Shown piece after piece: positions 1-7,409 of a stretch of DNA of 9,317 nucleotides (positions within the stretch are counted from its first letter, which is position 1; every line of letters starts with the position of its first letter). The notes below the pieces were generated by a model. It searched no databases. It had not been told where the DNA came from and saw only the letters and a program-made list of their open reading frames with translations. A program made the translations under genes and the position numbers. The stretch is from Sulfurovum sp. (GTDB taxonomy: Bacteria; Campylobacterota; Campylobacteria; Campylobacterales; Sulfurovaceae), in NCBI GenBank assembly GCA_015493425.1, contig WGDG01000254.1:1-9317 (forward strand). Direction: 5' to 3'.

Positions 1-591
1 CCTCTGCCGCTGCCTACCGTAGAGAGACTGCTTGATGACAAACCGTACCATCTCATTGAAAGAGTGGACTTTGACGAAGAATCATACAAGCGCGAACGCT
101 TTACTTTGCCGGTACCCCAGTACCTCTACAACCGCGGAGAGCTCTACAACCTCTGTGTGCAAAAAGGGACACTGACCGAAGAGGAACGCTTCAAGATCAA
201 CGAACACGTCATCATGACCATCAGGATGCTCGAACACCTCCCCTTCCCCGAAAACATGAAAGCGATCCCCACTGTTGCCGGTGAACACCATGAAACACTT
301 GACGGCAGAGGCTATCCGCGCTCCCTGACAGAGCATGACCTCTCCATCCCCTCACGCATTCTGGCTATTGCTGATATTTTTGAAGCGCTTACCGCTTCAG
401 ACAGACCCTACAAAAAAGCCAAAACCCTCTCCGAAGCACTGACAATTATGAAAAAGATGAAAGAGGAGCGCCACATCGATGCGGATCTGTTCGAGCTTTT
501 CATTACTTCGGGCGTCTACAAAACCTATGCAAAAGCGTATTTGAAACCGGAACAGATTGATGCAGTAGATGAAGAGGCGTTACTGAAATAA
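1..591 (+). CDS. HD-GYP domain phosphohydrolase, C-terminal part (5' end outside window)
   Basis: The reading frame is open from base 1 to the TAA at 589-591, so the start lies upstream. The GTG at 64 is only an internal codon. The motif HHETLDGRGYP at 286-318 (codons 96-106 of the visible part) is the second half of the HD-GYP signature. It is followed by SRILAIADIFEALTASDRPY, typical of the family. A preceding histidine in NEHVIMTI (near codon 69) fits the metal-binding set. The first HD pair (usually HDxGK) is not in the visible part and should lie upstream. HD-GYP proteins are metal-dependent phosphodiesterases that often degrade cyclic di-GMP, and they usually carry an N-terminal sensor (GAF, PAS or receiver), which cannot be seen here. 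Family membership is secure. The substrate and the sensor are unknown. Confidence 0.9.
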   Translation, partial: PLPLPTVERLLDDKPYHLIERVDFDEESYKRERFTLPVPQYLYNRGELYNLCVQKGTLTEEERFKINEHVIMTIRMLEHLPFPENMKAIPTVAGEHHETLDGRGYPRSLTEHDLSIPSRILAIADIFEALTASDRPYKKAKTLSEALTIMKKMKEERHIDADLFELFITSGVYKTYAKAYLKPEQIDAVDEEALLK

Positions 592-598
592 GAGAGAC

Positions 599-628
599 GA
601 AGTGTCCGGAGAATCCAGAAGACACTTC
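599..628. terminator. Inverted repeat between convergent genes, possible bidirectional terminator
   Basis: GAAGTGTC at 599-606 and GACACTTC at 621-628 form a perfect 8-bp stem with a 14-base loop; GGA/TCC inside the loop could pair as well. It lies between the TAA of the HD-GYP gene (591) and the stop of the convergent porin gene (637). The position suits a bidirectional terminator, but there is no clear T-run on either side, so intrinsic termination is only moderately supported. Confidence 0.45.
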
Positions 629-636
629 ACAGAAAA

Positions 637-1980
637 TTAGAATTTGTAGTTGGCGATGACACGGTACTGTTGGAAGTCGTCAAGCTGTGTAACGGTTCCA
701 TCGGCTTTTGCACCGGTATTATTTTTGACCCAGATACCTTTAAGTGCAATGGAGAGGTGTTTGTCGTAGTTGTAGGCAAGTACGACGTTGAAGTCCTGCT
801 GGTTGCCTTTTGTAAACCTGTCGTTGTCTGCATTCATGTAAGAAAGCACTGTCTTGAAACCGGTGTGGCCTGTAAAGTCGTATGTCTGCGTATAGGCGAT
901 CTTGAAAGAGCTGGTACCTCCTATGTAGATGGAGTCAGCCTTCAGTCCCTTTCCGTAGTTGGAAGAGAAGAGATCGTTCGATGTGATCATGTTGGTATAA
1001 AGCGGCGTACCGTCCCAAGGCAGTACAAGGCTGTCATGGGCATTGTCGTCTTTGGTTACGTAGGAGTATCCCGCCATAAAAGTACTCTCTCCAAAATGGA
1101 TGTCACCTTTGAGTGAGATAGATTCGGCATTGATCGCTTTGCCTCCCGTTACAGACCCTGCTTTTGCAAGGTTGCTGTCTGCATTGCCGATACTGCGCTG
1201 CATAATCCCCTCAATGGCAAGACCGAATGCATGCCCGCCTGTTTCACCATGATAGGCAGCAGTAGCATAGAGTGAATTGAGGAAGTCTTTCGCATAATAG
1301 TCATAGACAGAAACCGAGACTGCATCGTTGTGCCACGCAGCATCGAGATACCATACATCTCCTGTATCACTACCCGTAATTGCACGTGTATTCGCACCCA
1401 GTGCATGCTCGACAATATTGACAAAGCTGTCAGAAGTACGCTGCTTGAAGTGTGTCAGATAAGACCCGCCTATACTCCACCCGTTTGTTTTGTCTGTGTA
1501 AGAGAGCATGGCACCCTGAACAGCAGAAGGCAGCATACGTACCTCTTTGGCGTGAATGAGCGGTGTCTTGATGACCTGGCGCCCGTAGTTTGCCATAAAC
1601 CCCTCATAGTTATACTGCAGAAGTGCTTCGCCAAGTACGGTAAAGGAATCATCTGCGTACTGCGCACCCAGGCGTACGCCGTTATCTCTTCCCAGAATAG
1701 ACGTATCGACAGGATTTCCAAGTGAGAATCCGTTAGTTGTCATAAAGGTTGCTTTGGCCTTGAAGCCCATCAATGATGCCGTCTCGAACCCAATCTGTCC
1801 GCCAATGGCGTTGGCGTGTGCTGACGTATCCTTGTAAGGATTGTCATTTTGCTTATCTGTCTGAATGTAGTAGTACTTAATATTTCCGTAGGCTTTCCCC
1901 TCAGTGAACATTTCCGAAAAACTGTCGGCTGCATAAATACATGATGCCGCTGCCATAGATGCTAAAATGATTTTGTGCAT
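637..1980 (-). CDS. OprD-family outer-membrane porin
   Basis: The protein is 447 aa. It begins with a signal peptide (K3, a hydrophobic stretch at residues 4-13, and a likely cut after I-Y-A at residue 17) and ends in Y-K-F, an aromatic C-terminus as used for recognition by the BAM complex. The body is rich in alternating aromatic and Gly/Ser/Asn segments, as expected for a beta-barrel. YGRQVIKTPLIHAKEVRMLP (about residues 132-151) matches the conserved OprD-type region GRQ...TP...RMLP. Such porins let small solutes cross the outer membrane; the substrate cannot be read from the sequence. The ATG at 1980 is well placed: an AAGGAG ribosome site lies at 1990-1995, 9 bases upstream. A promoter candidate and a stem-loop lie upstream, so it is probably transcribed on its own. 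Confidence 0.88.
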   Translation of the reverse strand: MHKIILASMAAASCIYAADSFSEMFTEGKAYGNIKYYYIQTDKQNDNPYKDTSAHANAIGGQIGFETASLMGFKAKATFMTTNGFSLGNPVDTSILGRDNGVRLGAQYADDSFTVLGEALLQYNYEGFMANYGRQVIKTPLIHAKEVRMLPSAVQGAMLSYTDKTNGWSIGGSYLTHFKQRTSDSFVNIVEHALGANTRAITGSDTGDVWYLDAAWHNDAVSVSVYDYYAKDFLNSLYATAAYHGETGGHAFGLAIEGIMQRSIGNADSNLAKAGSVTGGKAINAESISLKGDIHFGESTFMAGYSYVTKDDNAHDSLVLPWDGTPLYTNMITSNDLFSSNYGKGLKADSIYIGGTSSFKIAYTQTYDFTGHTGFKTVLSYMNADNDRFTKGNQQDFNVVLAYNYDKHLSIALKGIWVKNNTGAKADGTVTQLDDFQQYRVIANYKF

Positions 1981-2005
1981 AATTTTCTTCTCCTTGAACT
2001 TGTGT

Positions 2006-2035
2006 AATATATTATGCTATCAGTCCTATCGTTAA
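2006..2035 (-). promoter_or_regulatory. Candidate promoter for the porin gene
   Basis: On the minus strand TATATT (2006-2011) could serve as a -10 element, with TTAACG (2030-2035) 18 bases upstream as a weak -35. The overlapping CATAAT (2011-2016) is an alternative -10. Transcription would start near 1999 and give a short leader that keeps the AAGGAG site. The region is A/T-rich, so chance matches are likely. Confidence 0.3.
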
Positions 2036-2063
2036 AAAATTGCTTTTGTAGGCTGTAAAGAGG

Positions 2064-2091
2064 GGAAAAAGCATCTTTTTTTGCTTTTTCC
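2064..2091 (-). terminator. 10-bp stem-loop between the lepA-linked membrane gene and the porin gene
   Basis: GGAAAAAGCA (2064-2073) pairs perfectly with TGCTTTTTCC (2082-2091) around an 8-base T-rich loop. It is the strongest hairpin in the left part of the window. It lies about 64 bases past the stop of the minus-strand membrane gene and upstream of the porin promoter candidate, so it could end the lepA transcript. The poly-T is in the stem and loop rather than after it, which is atypical. A regulatory role in front of the porin is an alternative. Confidence 0.45.
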
Positions 2092-2101
2092 GGAAGTACA
2101 T

Positions 2102-2142
2102 ATAAAATGAATCAGAAAAACAAAACGATCAAGTCATTTTAT
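2102..2142. repeat. 9-bp perfect inverted repeat, AT-rich
   Basis: ATAAAATGA (2102-2110) is repeated inverted as TCATTTTAT (2134-2142), with 23 bases between. It lies just past the stop of the membrane gene at 2155 and beyond the 2064-2091 hairpin relative to the porin. It may be part of the transcript end or a protein-binding site. Its AT-rich content makes a chance origin possible. Confidence 0.35.
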
Positions 2143-2154
2143 TTTCTCTAATGC

Positions 2155-2616
2155 TTAGAGAATGTCTCTGAGTACAATGGCATAATGCATGACAAAAAGG
2201 TTCAAAAAAAAGATAAGCATGCTGGAGCTTCGTGAGAGAAACTGCTGCAGCGGTGTACGTACTTTTCCGTTTGTTTTATAGGCAATAATAAAATGGATAA
2301 CAGTCGCCACAGTCAGAATGCCCACAAGAATGATCTTTTTATGCAGGGCATCAGAGATTGGGCTTCCGTTGGGATGCATCAGAATATCAAAAAGATGATA
2401 ATGGATTCCCATAATAAATCCGGTGGTAAGCAGCAAAATCAACGAAACCACTTCGAACCATCCGAAAATAGGCCCGATATGCGGGTAGACTTCCTGCTGT
2501 GCTTTTTTATCTCTCAGCGATACACCGAGTACGAACATAAAGACCGATCCGCCAATCCAGGAGATCGCCATGATCAGATGGATATGAAAGGCCCATTTTG
2601 TAATCCAGTCCCACAT
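2155..2616 (-). CDS. Four-helix, His-rich integral membrane protein (CopD/HemJ-like in appearance)
   Basis: The protein is 153 aa with four hydrophobic segments near residues 9-32, 54-74, 92-113 and 130-149. Nine histidines occur, several in or at the ends of helices (H11, H13, H72, H74, H92, H108, H144). The opening FHIHLIMAISWIGGSVFM resembles the first helix of CopD-type and HemJ-type membrane proteins, where helix histidines can bind haem or metal. That comparison is from memory, and exact family membership is uncertain. The gene starts 21 bp after the lepA stop with a modest AAAGG site, so it is probably co-transcribed with lepA. A haem-binding or redox role is an inference; no catalytic motif was recognised. 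Confidence 0.72.
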   Translation of the reverse strand: MWDWITKWAFHIHLIMAISWIGGSVFMFVLGVSLRDKKAQQEVYPHIGPIFGWFEVVSLILLLTTGFIMGIHYHLFDILMHPNGSPISDALHKKIILVGILTVATVIHFIIAYKTNGKVRTPLQQFLSRSSSMLIFFLNLFVMHYAIVLRDIL

Positions 2617-2637
2617 ATATGGTTTTACCTTTTCTGT

Positions 2638-4449
2638 TTAGCTGTCAAGCTTCAATACTGCCATAAAGGCTTCCTGCGGTACATTTACCTTACCGATGGC
2701 CTTCATACGCTTCTTACCCTCTTTCTGCTTCTCAAGCAGTTTACGCTTACGGGTAATATCACCACCGTAACATTTTGCTGTCACGTTCTTGCCCATCGAC
2801 TTCACGTTGGTTCTGGCAATGACCGTATTTCCGATACTCGCCTGGATAGCCACTTCGAAGAGCTGTCTTGGAATGAGCTCTTTTAGCTTCTCTACAAAGG
2901 CAAGCCCACGCTGTCGTGCTTTATCGCGCGGTACAATGATGGAAAGGGAGTCGACTACTTCGCCTGCCACACGAATATCAAGCTTGACAAGATCGCCGGG
3001 ACGGAACTCGATAGGTTCGTAGTCGAAACTCGCATACCCTTTCGTCACGGTTTTGAGACGGTCATAAAAATCCATAACGATCTCGTTCATCGGAATGTCA
3101 TACTCCATCAATACACGCGACTCGTTGAGGTAGTCCATCTTTATCTGCACCCCTCGACGATCGTTGAGCAGCTTGATGAGGTTGCCCACATACTCCTGCG
3201 GGGTGAGGATGGTCGCCTTGACATAGGGTTCGTAGATGGTGTCTATCTTCTGCACTTCGGGCATCTCGGAAGGGTTCTGAATGGTGATCTCCTCCCCGTT
3301 GGTCAGCTTGACACGGTAAACAACCGTCGGTGCGGTGGCGATGAGCTCAAGGTCGAACTCACGCTCCAGACGCTCCTTGACCACCTCCATGTGCAGCATA
3401 CCCAGAAAACCGACACGGAAGCCCGAACCAAGCGCCATCGAACTCTCCGGTTCGAAACTGAGTGCGGAGTCGTTGAGCTTGAGCTTGTTGAGCGCGTCAC
3501 GCAGGTCTTCGAACTTGTCCGTCTCGATGGGGTAGATACCTGCAAAGACAAAAGGTTTTGCTGGCTCGAAACCGCCGATGGCCTCTGGTGTCGGGTTCTT
3601 CGCATCGGTGATGGTATCTCCCACCTGAAGCCCCTCGACTGTTTTGAGACCTGTGACGACAATGCCAACCTCACCCGTATCGAGACTCTGGGTTTTAACA
3701 GGCTTGATAGGGTTTGGGTACATCAGGTCAAGTACCTGATGCTCCTCTTTGGTACCCATGATCTTGATCTTCTGACCCTTTTCGATCTTGCCTTCAAATA
3801 CGCGCACCAGTGCGAGTGCCCCAAGGTAGTTGTCAAACCAGCTGTCATAGATGAGTGCTTTGGTCGGTGCATTCTCGTCACCTTCGGGTGCAGGGATCTT
3901 TTCGACAATCATATCGATGAGTTCGGGCACTCCCTGCCCTGTTTTTGCGGAAACCAGTGCATGCTCTGTCGCATCGATGCCGATGGCCTCTTCAAGCTCT
4001 GTCAGTACACGGTCAGGGTCGGCAGCAGGCAGGTCAATTTTGTTCACGACAGGTATAAGTTCAAGGTCATTCTCAATGGCGATGTAAACGTTGGCAATGG
4101 TCTGCGCCTCGACACCCTGCGCGGCATCGACAATGAGCAGCGCTCCCTCACAGGAAGCAAGCGAACGGCTTACTTCGTAGGAAAAGTCAACGTGACCCGG
4201 AGTGTCAATGAGGTTGAGAATATAGTGTTCACCATCTTTGATATAGTCAAGACGTACCGATTGGGCTTTAATGGTAATGCCGCGCTCTTTTTCGATATCC
4301 ATCGTATCCATCACCTGTGCGCTCATCTGCCGGTCACTGACCGCCCCGCACTCCTGGATAATACGGTCTGCAAGCGTAGACTTTCCGTGGTCGATATGGG
4401 CGATAATGGAGAAGTTACGGATATTCTTCTGCGGTACTTTTTTTGTCAC
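2638..4449 (-). CDS. lepA: Elongation factor 4 (LepA), ribosome-associated GTPase
   Basis: The protein is 603 aa, the usual family length. All GTPase motifs are present: P-loop AHIDHGKST (17-25), RGIT switch I (56-59), DTPGH (82-86), NKID (136-139) and SAKTG (167-171). EF-G-like domains follow. The LepA-specific C-terminal domain is visible as KCYGGDITRKRKLLEKQKEG near residue 560. LepA binds the ribosome and acts in translation and 30S biogenesis. It has been reported as membrane-associated in some species. The start is GTG (4447-4449), supported by an AAGGA site 5 bases upstream and by alignment of the N-terminus with the family. The membrane-protein gene follows 21 bp downstream, and prs lies upstream on the same strand. 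No frameshift or lost motif is seen. Confidence 0.98.
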   Translation of the reverse strand: MTKKVPQKNIRNFSIIAHIDHGKSTLADRIIQECGAVSDRQMSAQVMDTMDIEKERGITIKAQSVRLDYIKDGEHYILNLIDTPGHVDFSYEVSRSLASCEGALLIVDAAQGVEAQTIANVYIAIENDLELIPVVNKIDLPAADPDRVLTELEEAIGIDATEHALVSAKTGQGVPELIDMIVEKIPAPEGDENAPTKALIYDSWFDNYLGALALVRVFEGKIEKGQKIKIMGTKEEHQVLDLMYPNPIKPVKTQSLDTGEVGIVVTGLKTVEGLQVGDTITDAKNPTPEAIGGFEPAKPFVFAGIYPIETDKFEDLRDALNKLKLNDSALSFEPESSMALGSGFRVGFLGMLHMEVVKERLEREFDLELIATAPTVVYRVKLTNGEEITIQNPSEMPEVQKIDTIYEPYVKATILTPQEYVGNLIKLLNDRRGVQIKMDYLNESRVLMEYDIPMNEIVMDFYDRLKTVTKGYASFDYEPIEFRPGDLVKLDIRVAGEVVDSLSIIVPRDKARQRGLAFVEKLKELIPRQLFEVAIQASIGNTVIARTNVKSMGKNVTAKCYGGDITRKRKLLEKQKEGKKRMKAIGKVNVPQEAFMAVLKLDS

Positions 4450-4543
4450 ACGTTTCCTTCTTGGTTGTTGTCAGTATTCACGTTCCGGTGCCGTGGGGGG
4501 GCGACTGAAATAAGTGCCTTTGGTGCACAGCACCCTACTGTGT
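4450..4543 (-). other. prs-lepA intergenic region with small hairpin and G7/C7 tract
   Basis: These 94 bases separate prs from lepA on the same strand. A 5-bp stem with a 3-base loop (GGTGC 4522-4526, GCACC 4530-4534) lies 9 bases past the prs stop. It has no T-run, so termination is doubtful. A run of seven G (4495-4501 on the plus strand, C on the transcript) lies about 45 bases before the lepA start. No convincing -10/-35 pair was found, so read-through from prs into lepA is possible. No tRNA or small gene was recognised here. Confidence 0.4.
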
Positions 4544-5479
4544 CTAATTTGTTTCAAAAAGAGAGTTGACACTCTCGTTATTGTGTACACGTCTTATTAC
4601 CTCTCCGAGCATCGAAGCTGTAGAGAGCATTTTGATCTTTTCGGAAGGTTTCGTCATCGGGATGGTATTGGCAACCACCAGTTCATCAAGTTCACCGTTT
4701 TCAATACGCTCGTACGCAGGTCCGGAAAGTACGGGGTGGGTACAGCATGCCATGACCGATGTGGCGCCGAGTTTCTTAAGTGCGGCTGCGGCTTTGACCA
4801 TGGTTCCTGCTGTATCAACCATATCATCGATGAGAATAACATCTTTACCTTCAACATCACCGATAATATTCATGACTTCCGACTCATTGGCTTTTTCACG
4901 GCGTTTGTCGACAATGACCATATCGAGTCCCAGCTTGTTGGCAAAGTAGCGTGCACGTGCTACCCCGCCGATGTCCGGCGAAGCAATAATAGGATTAGGG
5001 AAATTTTTAGCCTTGATATAATCCATAAAGAGGATCGCACCGTAGAGGTTATCGACAGGAATATCAAAAAAGCCCTGAATCTGCGAAGCGTGCAGATCCA
5101 CTGTTACCACACGGGTAATCCCTGCAGTTTCCATCAGATTTGCCACAAGCTTTGCTGAAATGGGTACACGCGGCGCTGCTTTTCTGTCCTGTCTTGCATA
5201 CCCGTAGTAGGGTACGACCGCAGTAATGGACTTGGCAGAAGAACGCTTGAGTGCGTCGGTCATAATAAGCAGTTCCATCAGGTTGGCATTGGCAGGTGCG
5301 GAGGTCGGCTGAATAATAAAAACATCTTTTCCCCGTACACTTTCGGCAATCTGTACGGAGATCTCACCGTCACTGAAACGATTGATGTTCGCTTTGGAAA
5401 GAGGCATTTCGAGATAGGTTGCAATCTCTTCTGCCAGTTGTGGGTTGGATGTGCCTGAAAATATCATATATCCGCTCAT
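4544..5479 (-). CDS. prs: Ribose-phosphate pyrophosphokinase (PRPP synthetase, class I)
   Basis: The protein is 311 aa, the normal length for bacterial class I enzymes. It makes 5-phosphoribosyl 1-diphosphate from ribose 5-phosphate and ATP, the precursor for purines, pyrimidines, NAD, histidine and tryptophan. Visible family motifs are NRFSDGEI (33-40), the ATP-binding flexible region YGYARQDRK (92-100), the metal-binding VDLHASQIQGFF (127-138), and the PRPP loop VILIDDMVDTAGT (214-226). The ATG at 5477-5479 has an AAAGG site 9 bases upstream. An in-frame ATG at codon 5 is less likely because the first residues fit the family. The gene is divergent from the DUF2062 gene and has its own -10 candidate. 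All key residues look intact. Confidence 0.98.
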   Translation of the reverse strand: MSGYMIFSGTSNPQLAEEIATYLEMPLSKANINRFSDGEISVQIAESVRGKDVFIIQPTSAPANANLMELLIMTDALKRSSAKSITAVVPYYGYARQDRKAAPRVPISAKLVANLMETAGITRVVTVDLHASQIQGFFDIPVDNLYGAILFMDYIKAKNFPNPIIASPDIGGVARARYFANKLGLDMVIVDKRREKANESEVMNIIGDVEGKDVILIDDMVDTAGTMVKAAAALKKLGATSVMACCTHPVLSGPAYERIENGELDELVVANTIPMTKPSEKIKMLSTASMLGEVIRRVHNNESVNSLFETN

Positions 5480-5513
5480 GTCATAGCCTTTAAGGGGAAT
5501 TTAAATCAGGCGT

Positions 5514-5519
5514 ATTTTA
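5514..5519 (-). promoter_or_regulatory. Candidate -10 element for prs
   Basis: TAAAAT on the minus strand lies 35 bases before the prs ATG, which would give a leader of roughly 25-30 bases containing the AAAGG site. No good -35 is visible. This is tolerated in Campylobacterota, where -35 elements are often poorly conserved. The placement in a divergent intergenic gap supports the call, but the match is short. Confidence 0.35.
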
Positions 5520-5567
5520 CTCCAAAGTTGATAAAAAGGGGATTTAAAGGGCTTTGATACTACACTA

Positions 5568-5584
5568 ATGCAAATCAATTGCAT
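5568..5584. repeat. Small inverted repeat upstream of the DUF2062 gene
   Basis: ATGCAA (5568-5573) and TTGCAT (5579-5584) are perfect inverted arms around a 5-base centre, 15 bases before the preferred ATG at 5600. It could be an operator half-site pair or a leader hairpin. Six-base arms can occur by chance. Confidence 0.3.
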
Positions 5585-5599
5585 AAGCACGGATTAACA

Positions 5600-6094
5600 A
5601 TGATACGACAGTTTTTCAGAAAGATCGCTACACACAAAGATAAATTTGACCATATTCTTGACAAGTACCACATTCCACGGGAATATTTCAACATCAACCG
5701 GAAAATGATTACCAAAGGGGTGCTTGTCGGCCTGTTCTGGGGGTTCATACCAATGCCCATGCAGATGGCAGGTGTCATGATCACCACGCCGCTGATGCGC
5801 TTTAACGTCCCCATTGCACTGGCGACAGTGTGGCTGAGCAATCCTGTTACCTATCCGCCTCTGTGGTATCTTGAATACCTCACGGGCAACCTCATATTGG
5901 GACACGAGGGCATTCATCATGTTGACCTGACCATGCAGTGGTTCAAAGATAACTGGGACAACATTGTCCTCCCTCTTTACGTCGGCACCGCCTTCTATTC
6001 TACGGTTGTTGCCTATCTTATCTATCTGCTTCTCAACTGGCTCTGGAAGCGCTCCGCCATGAAAGAATGGCGTAAGAGGAAGTGCAAGAAGTAA
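5600..6094 (+). CDS. DUF2062 family inner-membrane protein
   Basis: The protein is 164 aa when started at the ATG at 5600. A TTG at 5579 would add seven residues, but it falls inside an inverted repeat, and MIRQFFRKIA is a natural start. The conserved DUF2062 core is clear: GLFWGFIPMPMQM (44-56) and WLSNPVTYPPLWY (78-90). About three hydrophobic segments are seen (40-63, 70-100 and 122-148). Basic ends (KRSAMKEWRKRKCKK) suggest a cytosolic C-terminus. The molecular role of DUF2062 proteins is not established. The ribosome site is weak (GGA, 6 bases upstream). The gene is divergent from prs and convergent with the SAVED/HEPN cassette, with only 10 bp between the two stop codons. Confidence 0.88.
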   Translation: MIRQFFRKIATHKDKFDHILDKYHIPREYFNINRKMITKGVLVGLFWGFIPMPMQMAGVMITTPLMRFNVPIALATVWLSNPVTYPPLWYLEYLTGNLILGHEGIHHVDLTMQWFKDNWDNIVLPLYVGTAFYSTVVAYLIYLLLNWLWKRSAMKEWRKRKCKK

Positions 6095-6113
6095 CTTTTT
6101 TTGCTCACTTTTT
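6080..6113 (+). terminator. Bulged hairpin followed by T-run at the convergent gene ends
   Basis: AAGTGCAA (6080-6087) can pair with TTGCTCACTT (6101-6110), leaving a 2-base bulge, and TTTTT runs through 6109-6113. It spans the stop codons of the DUF2062 gene (6094) and of the convergent gene ending at 6105. On the plus strand it looks like a weak intrinsic terminator. On the minus strand no T-run follows. The overlap with coding ends reduces confidence. Confidence 0.35.
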
Positions 6114-7409
6114 ATAGCAGGTCACAATACGGCACGGTACCTCAGTCTGCCTGCGGATCTCACACTGATGCAGCGCACCTTTTTTCGCTGCTTCCAGTCC
6201 CGTTTTTTCCACCCAGCCGCTTGCGCGTTTGCTCTGCGCACTACAGTGCCATATGACAACCGGTCTGTGTTTTGCAACGAACTTCTTTGGTTTTGAAACA
6301 TGGTTGTGAGCATTTTTTGGATGCACTTTATGTGTGCTGTTTTTTATTGTCTTTTTCGATAGTGCTGTTGTCGAAGGCTTGATAATTCCCGAGGGCAAAA
6401 GGTAACGTGTATATACCCAGCCTTTCCCTTTGACGTATGCCCACTTGCCTTTTTTTTCTGTGACACATACTTTTGTATTGCGCAGGAGGCGGGCTACCCG
6501 ACTGGCAGTGGTAGAGGCATATGCCCGTACATTGAGCCTGTTAGCATTGACAACATAATAAGTACACGCTTTTGCATCCTGTACAGCCGTTGAGGAGATG
6601 TTCTCTTTGCTCCCTGAACAGGAGTGTGCCAAAAACATCGATCCGAAAAAGATGATACCGGCACCAAATACAACTGCCTGCATATTCTCTTCCGAACGAA
6701 ATGTAAACCGGAGAATGTCCAGAAGCAGAAACACCATCGAATAGAAAAACAGTGAAACAATACCGATCCATACATATGTAACCGTTTGCGAACAGTCACT
6801 ACACACATTAAAATAGTGAAACAGCCAGAATACAACCGGTACGGTAATCAGTATACGAAGCCAGAATGACGGGGTGTCCCATGCAAATGTTGTCAGCCGG
6901 TTACGCAAAGAATCATTCTGATGCAGATTGATAATGCCAAAACGCGGCTGTTTGCCTTTTTCCAGAAAATCAATGACCTGATAGCAGGCCTTTTTGAAAC
7001 GGGGAAAATTTTTGATTGTATAGTTGCCCTGGTGCAGAAGATTGTTTCTCTCAAACGCAATCGAACGCAAATTATTGTAAAATCCGCCAATGAGGCCTTT
7101 TTTATAGGCAATATAGTCAGCATGCTGTTGACGACATGACTTATAGGTTCTCAAATCATCAAAGATGCCGCGCTCTTTGAGATACTGGTCTTTAATTTGA
7201 TACGTACCTTCAGTCCTGTCATAGTAAAACTTGTATCCCATGCTGTCCGCACGCCGTTTTGCCGCTTTGATCTCCGGCTCTTTGTCCAGATAGACATTAA
7301 AACTTTTCACAAGGTCACTGAAACTCTCTCCCTGCCCGCCACGCTGCCGCAAGAGTGTCTCAATACGGTTAAACAGAAAAATCGCCTCAGCCAATGATTT
7401 TTTATGCAT
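6105..7409 (-). CDS. HEPN-like domain - three membrane helices - SH3b - Cys-containing (DUF4189-like) protein; cassette gene C
   Basis: This 434-aa multidomain protein has no recognised named homologue. Residues 1-150 are hydrophilic and carry R121-N-N-L-L-H126, matching the HEPN RNase signature R-[polar]-x3-H. This part also shares motifs, in the same spacing, with cassette gene B (A7-E8, R15-I-E, G24-G-x-G). About three hydrophobic helices follow (182-200, 209-231, 243-262), with a CSDC loop at 203-206. Basic residues flanking the helices place the N-terminus in the cytosol and the C-terminus in the periplasm. Residues 284-338 look like a bacterial SH3 domain (LNVRAYASTTASRVARLL, then GKWAYVKGKGWVYTRYL), a fold often binding peptidoglycan. 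After a Lys/His/Ser-rich linker, residues 384-434 hold four cysteines (389, 416, 426, 431) in a pattern like DUF4189. The ATG overlaps the end of gene B by 8 bases. RNase activity is an inference from the motif only. Confidence 0.7.
   Translation of the reverse strand: MHKKSLAEAIFLFNRIETLLRQRGGQGESFSDLVKSFNVYLDKEPEIKAAKRRADSMGYKFYYDRTEGTYQIKDQYLKERGIFDDLRTYKSCRQQHADYIAYKKGLIGGFYNNLRSIAFERNNLLHQGNYTIKNFPRFKKACYQVIDFLEKGKQPRFGIINLHQNDSLRNRLTTFAWDTPSFWLRILITVPVVFWLFHYFNVCSDCSQTVTYVWIGIVSLFFYSMVFLLLDILRFTFRSEENMQAVVFGAGIIFFGSMFLAHSCSGSKENISSTAVQDAKACTYYVVNANRLNVRAYASTTASRVARLLRNTKVCVTEKKGKWAYVKGKGWVYTRYLLPSGIIKPSTTALSKKTIKNSTHKVHPKNAHNHVSKPKKFVAKHRPVVIWHCSAQSKRASGWVEKTGLEAAKKGALHQCEIRRQTEVPCRIVTCYKK

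Noticed and set aside
4450..4543. tRNA or small RNA gene between prs and lepA
   Set aside because: There is only a 5-bp hairpin and a G-run. No cloverleaf arms or TTCGA-type T-loop could be assembled.
3391..4569. 392-codon open frame on the plus strand opposite lepA
   Set aside because: It is antisense to a fully intact lepA and its translation has no recognisable domain. Long shadow frames are common opposite GC-richer conserved genes.
5579..5599. TTG start for the DUF2062 gene at 5579
   Set aside because: It has no ribosome site, overlaps an inverted repeat, and adds residues not needed by the family. The ATG at 5600 is preferred.
6600..6640. Lipoprotein signal (lipobox) at the LAHSC segment of cassette gene C
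   Set aside because: The cysteine is at residue 264, after the third membrane helix and far from the N-terminus, so it is not a lipoprotein signal peptide.
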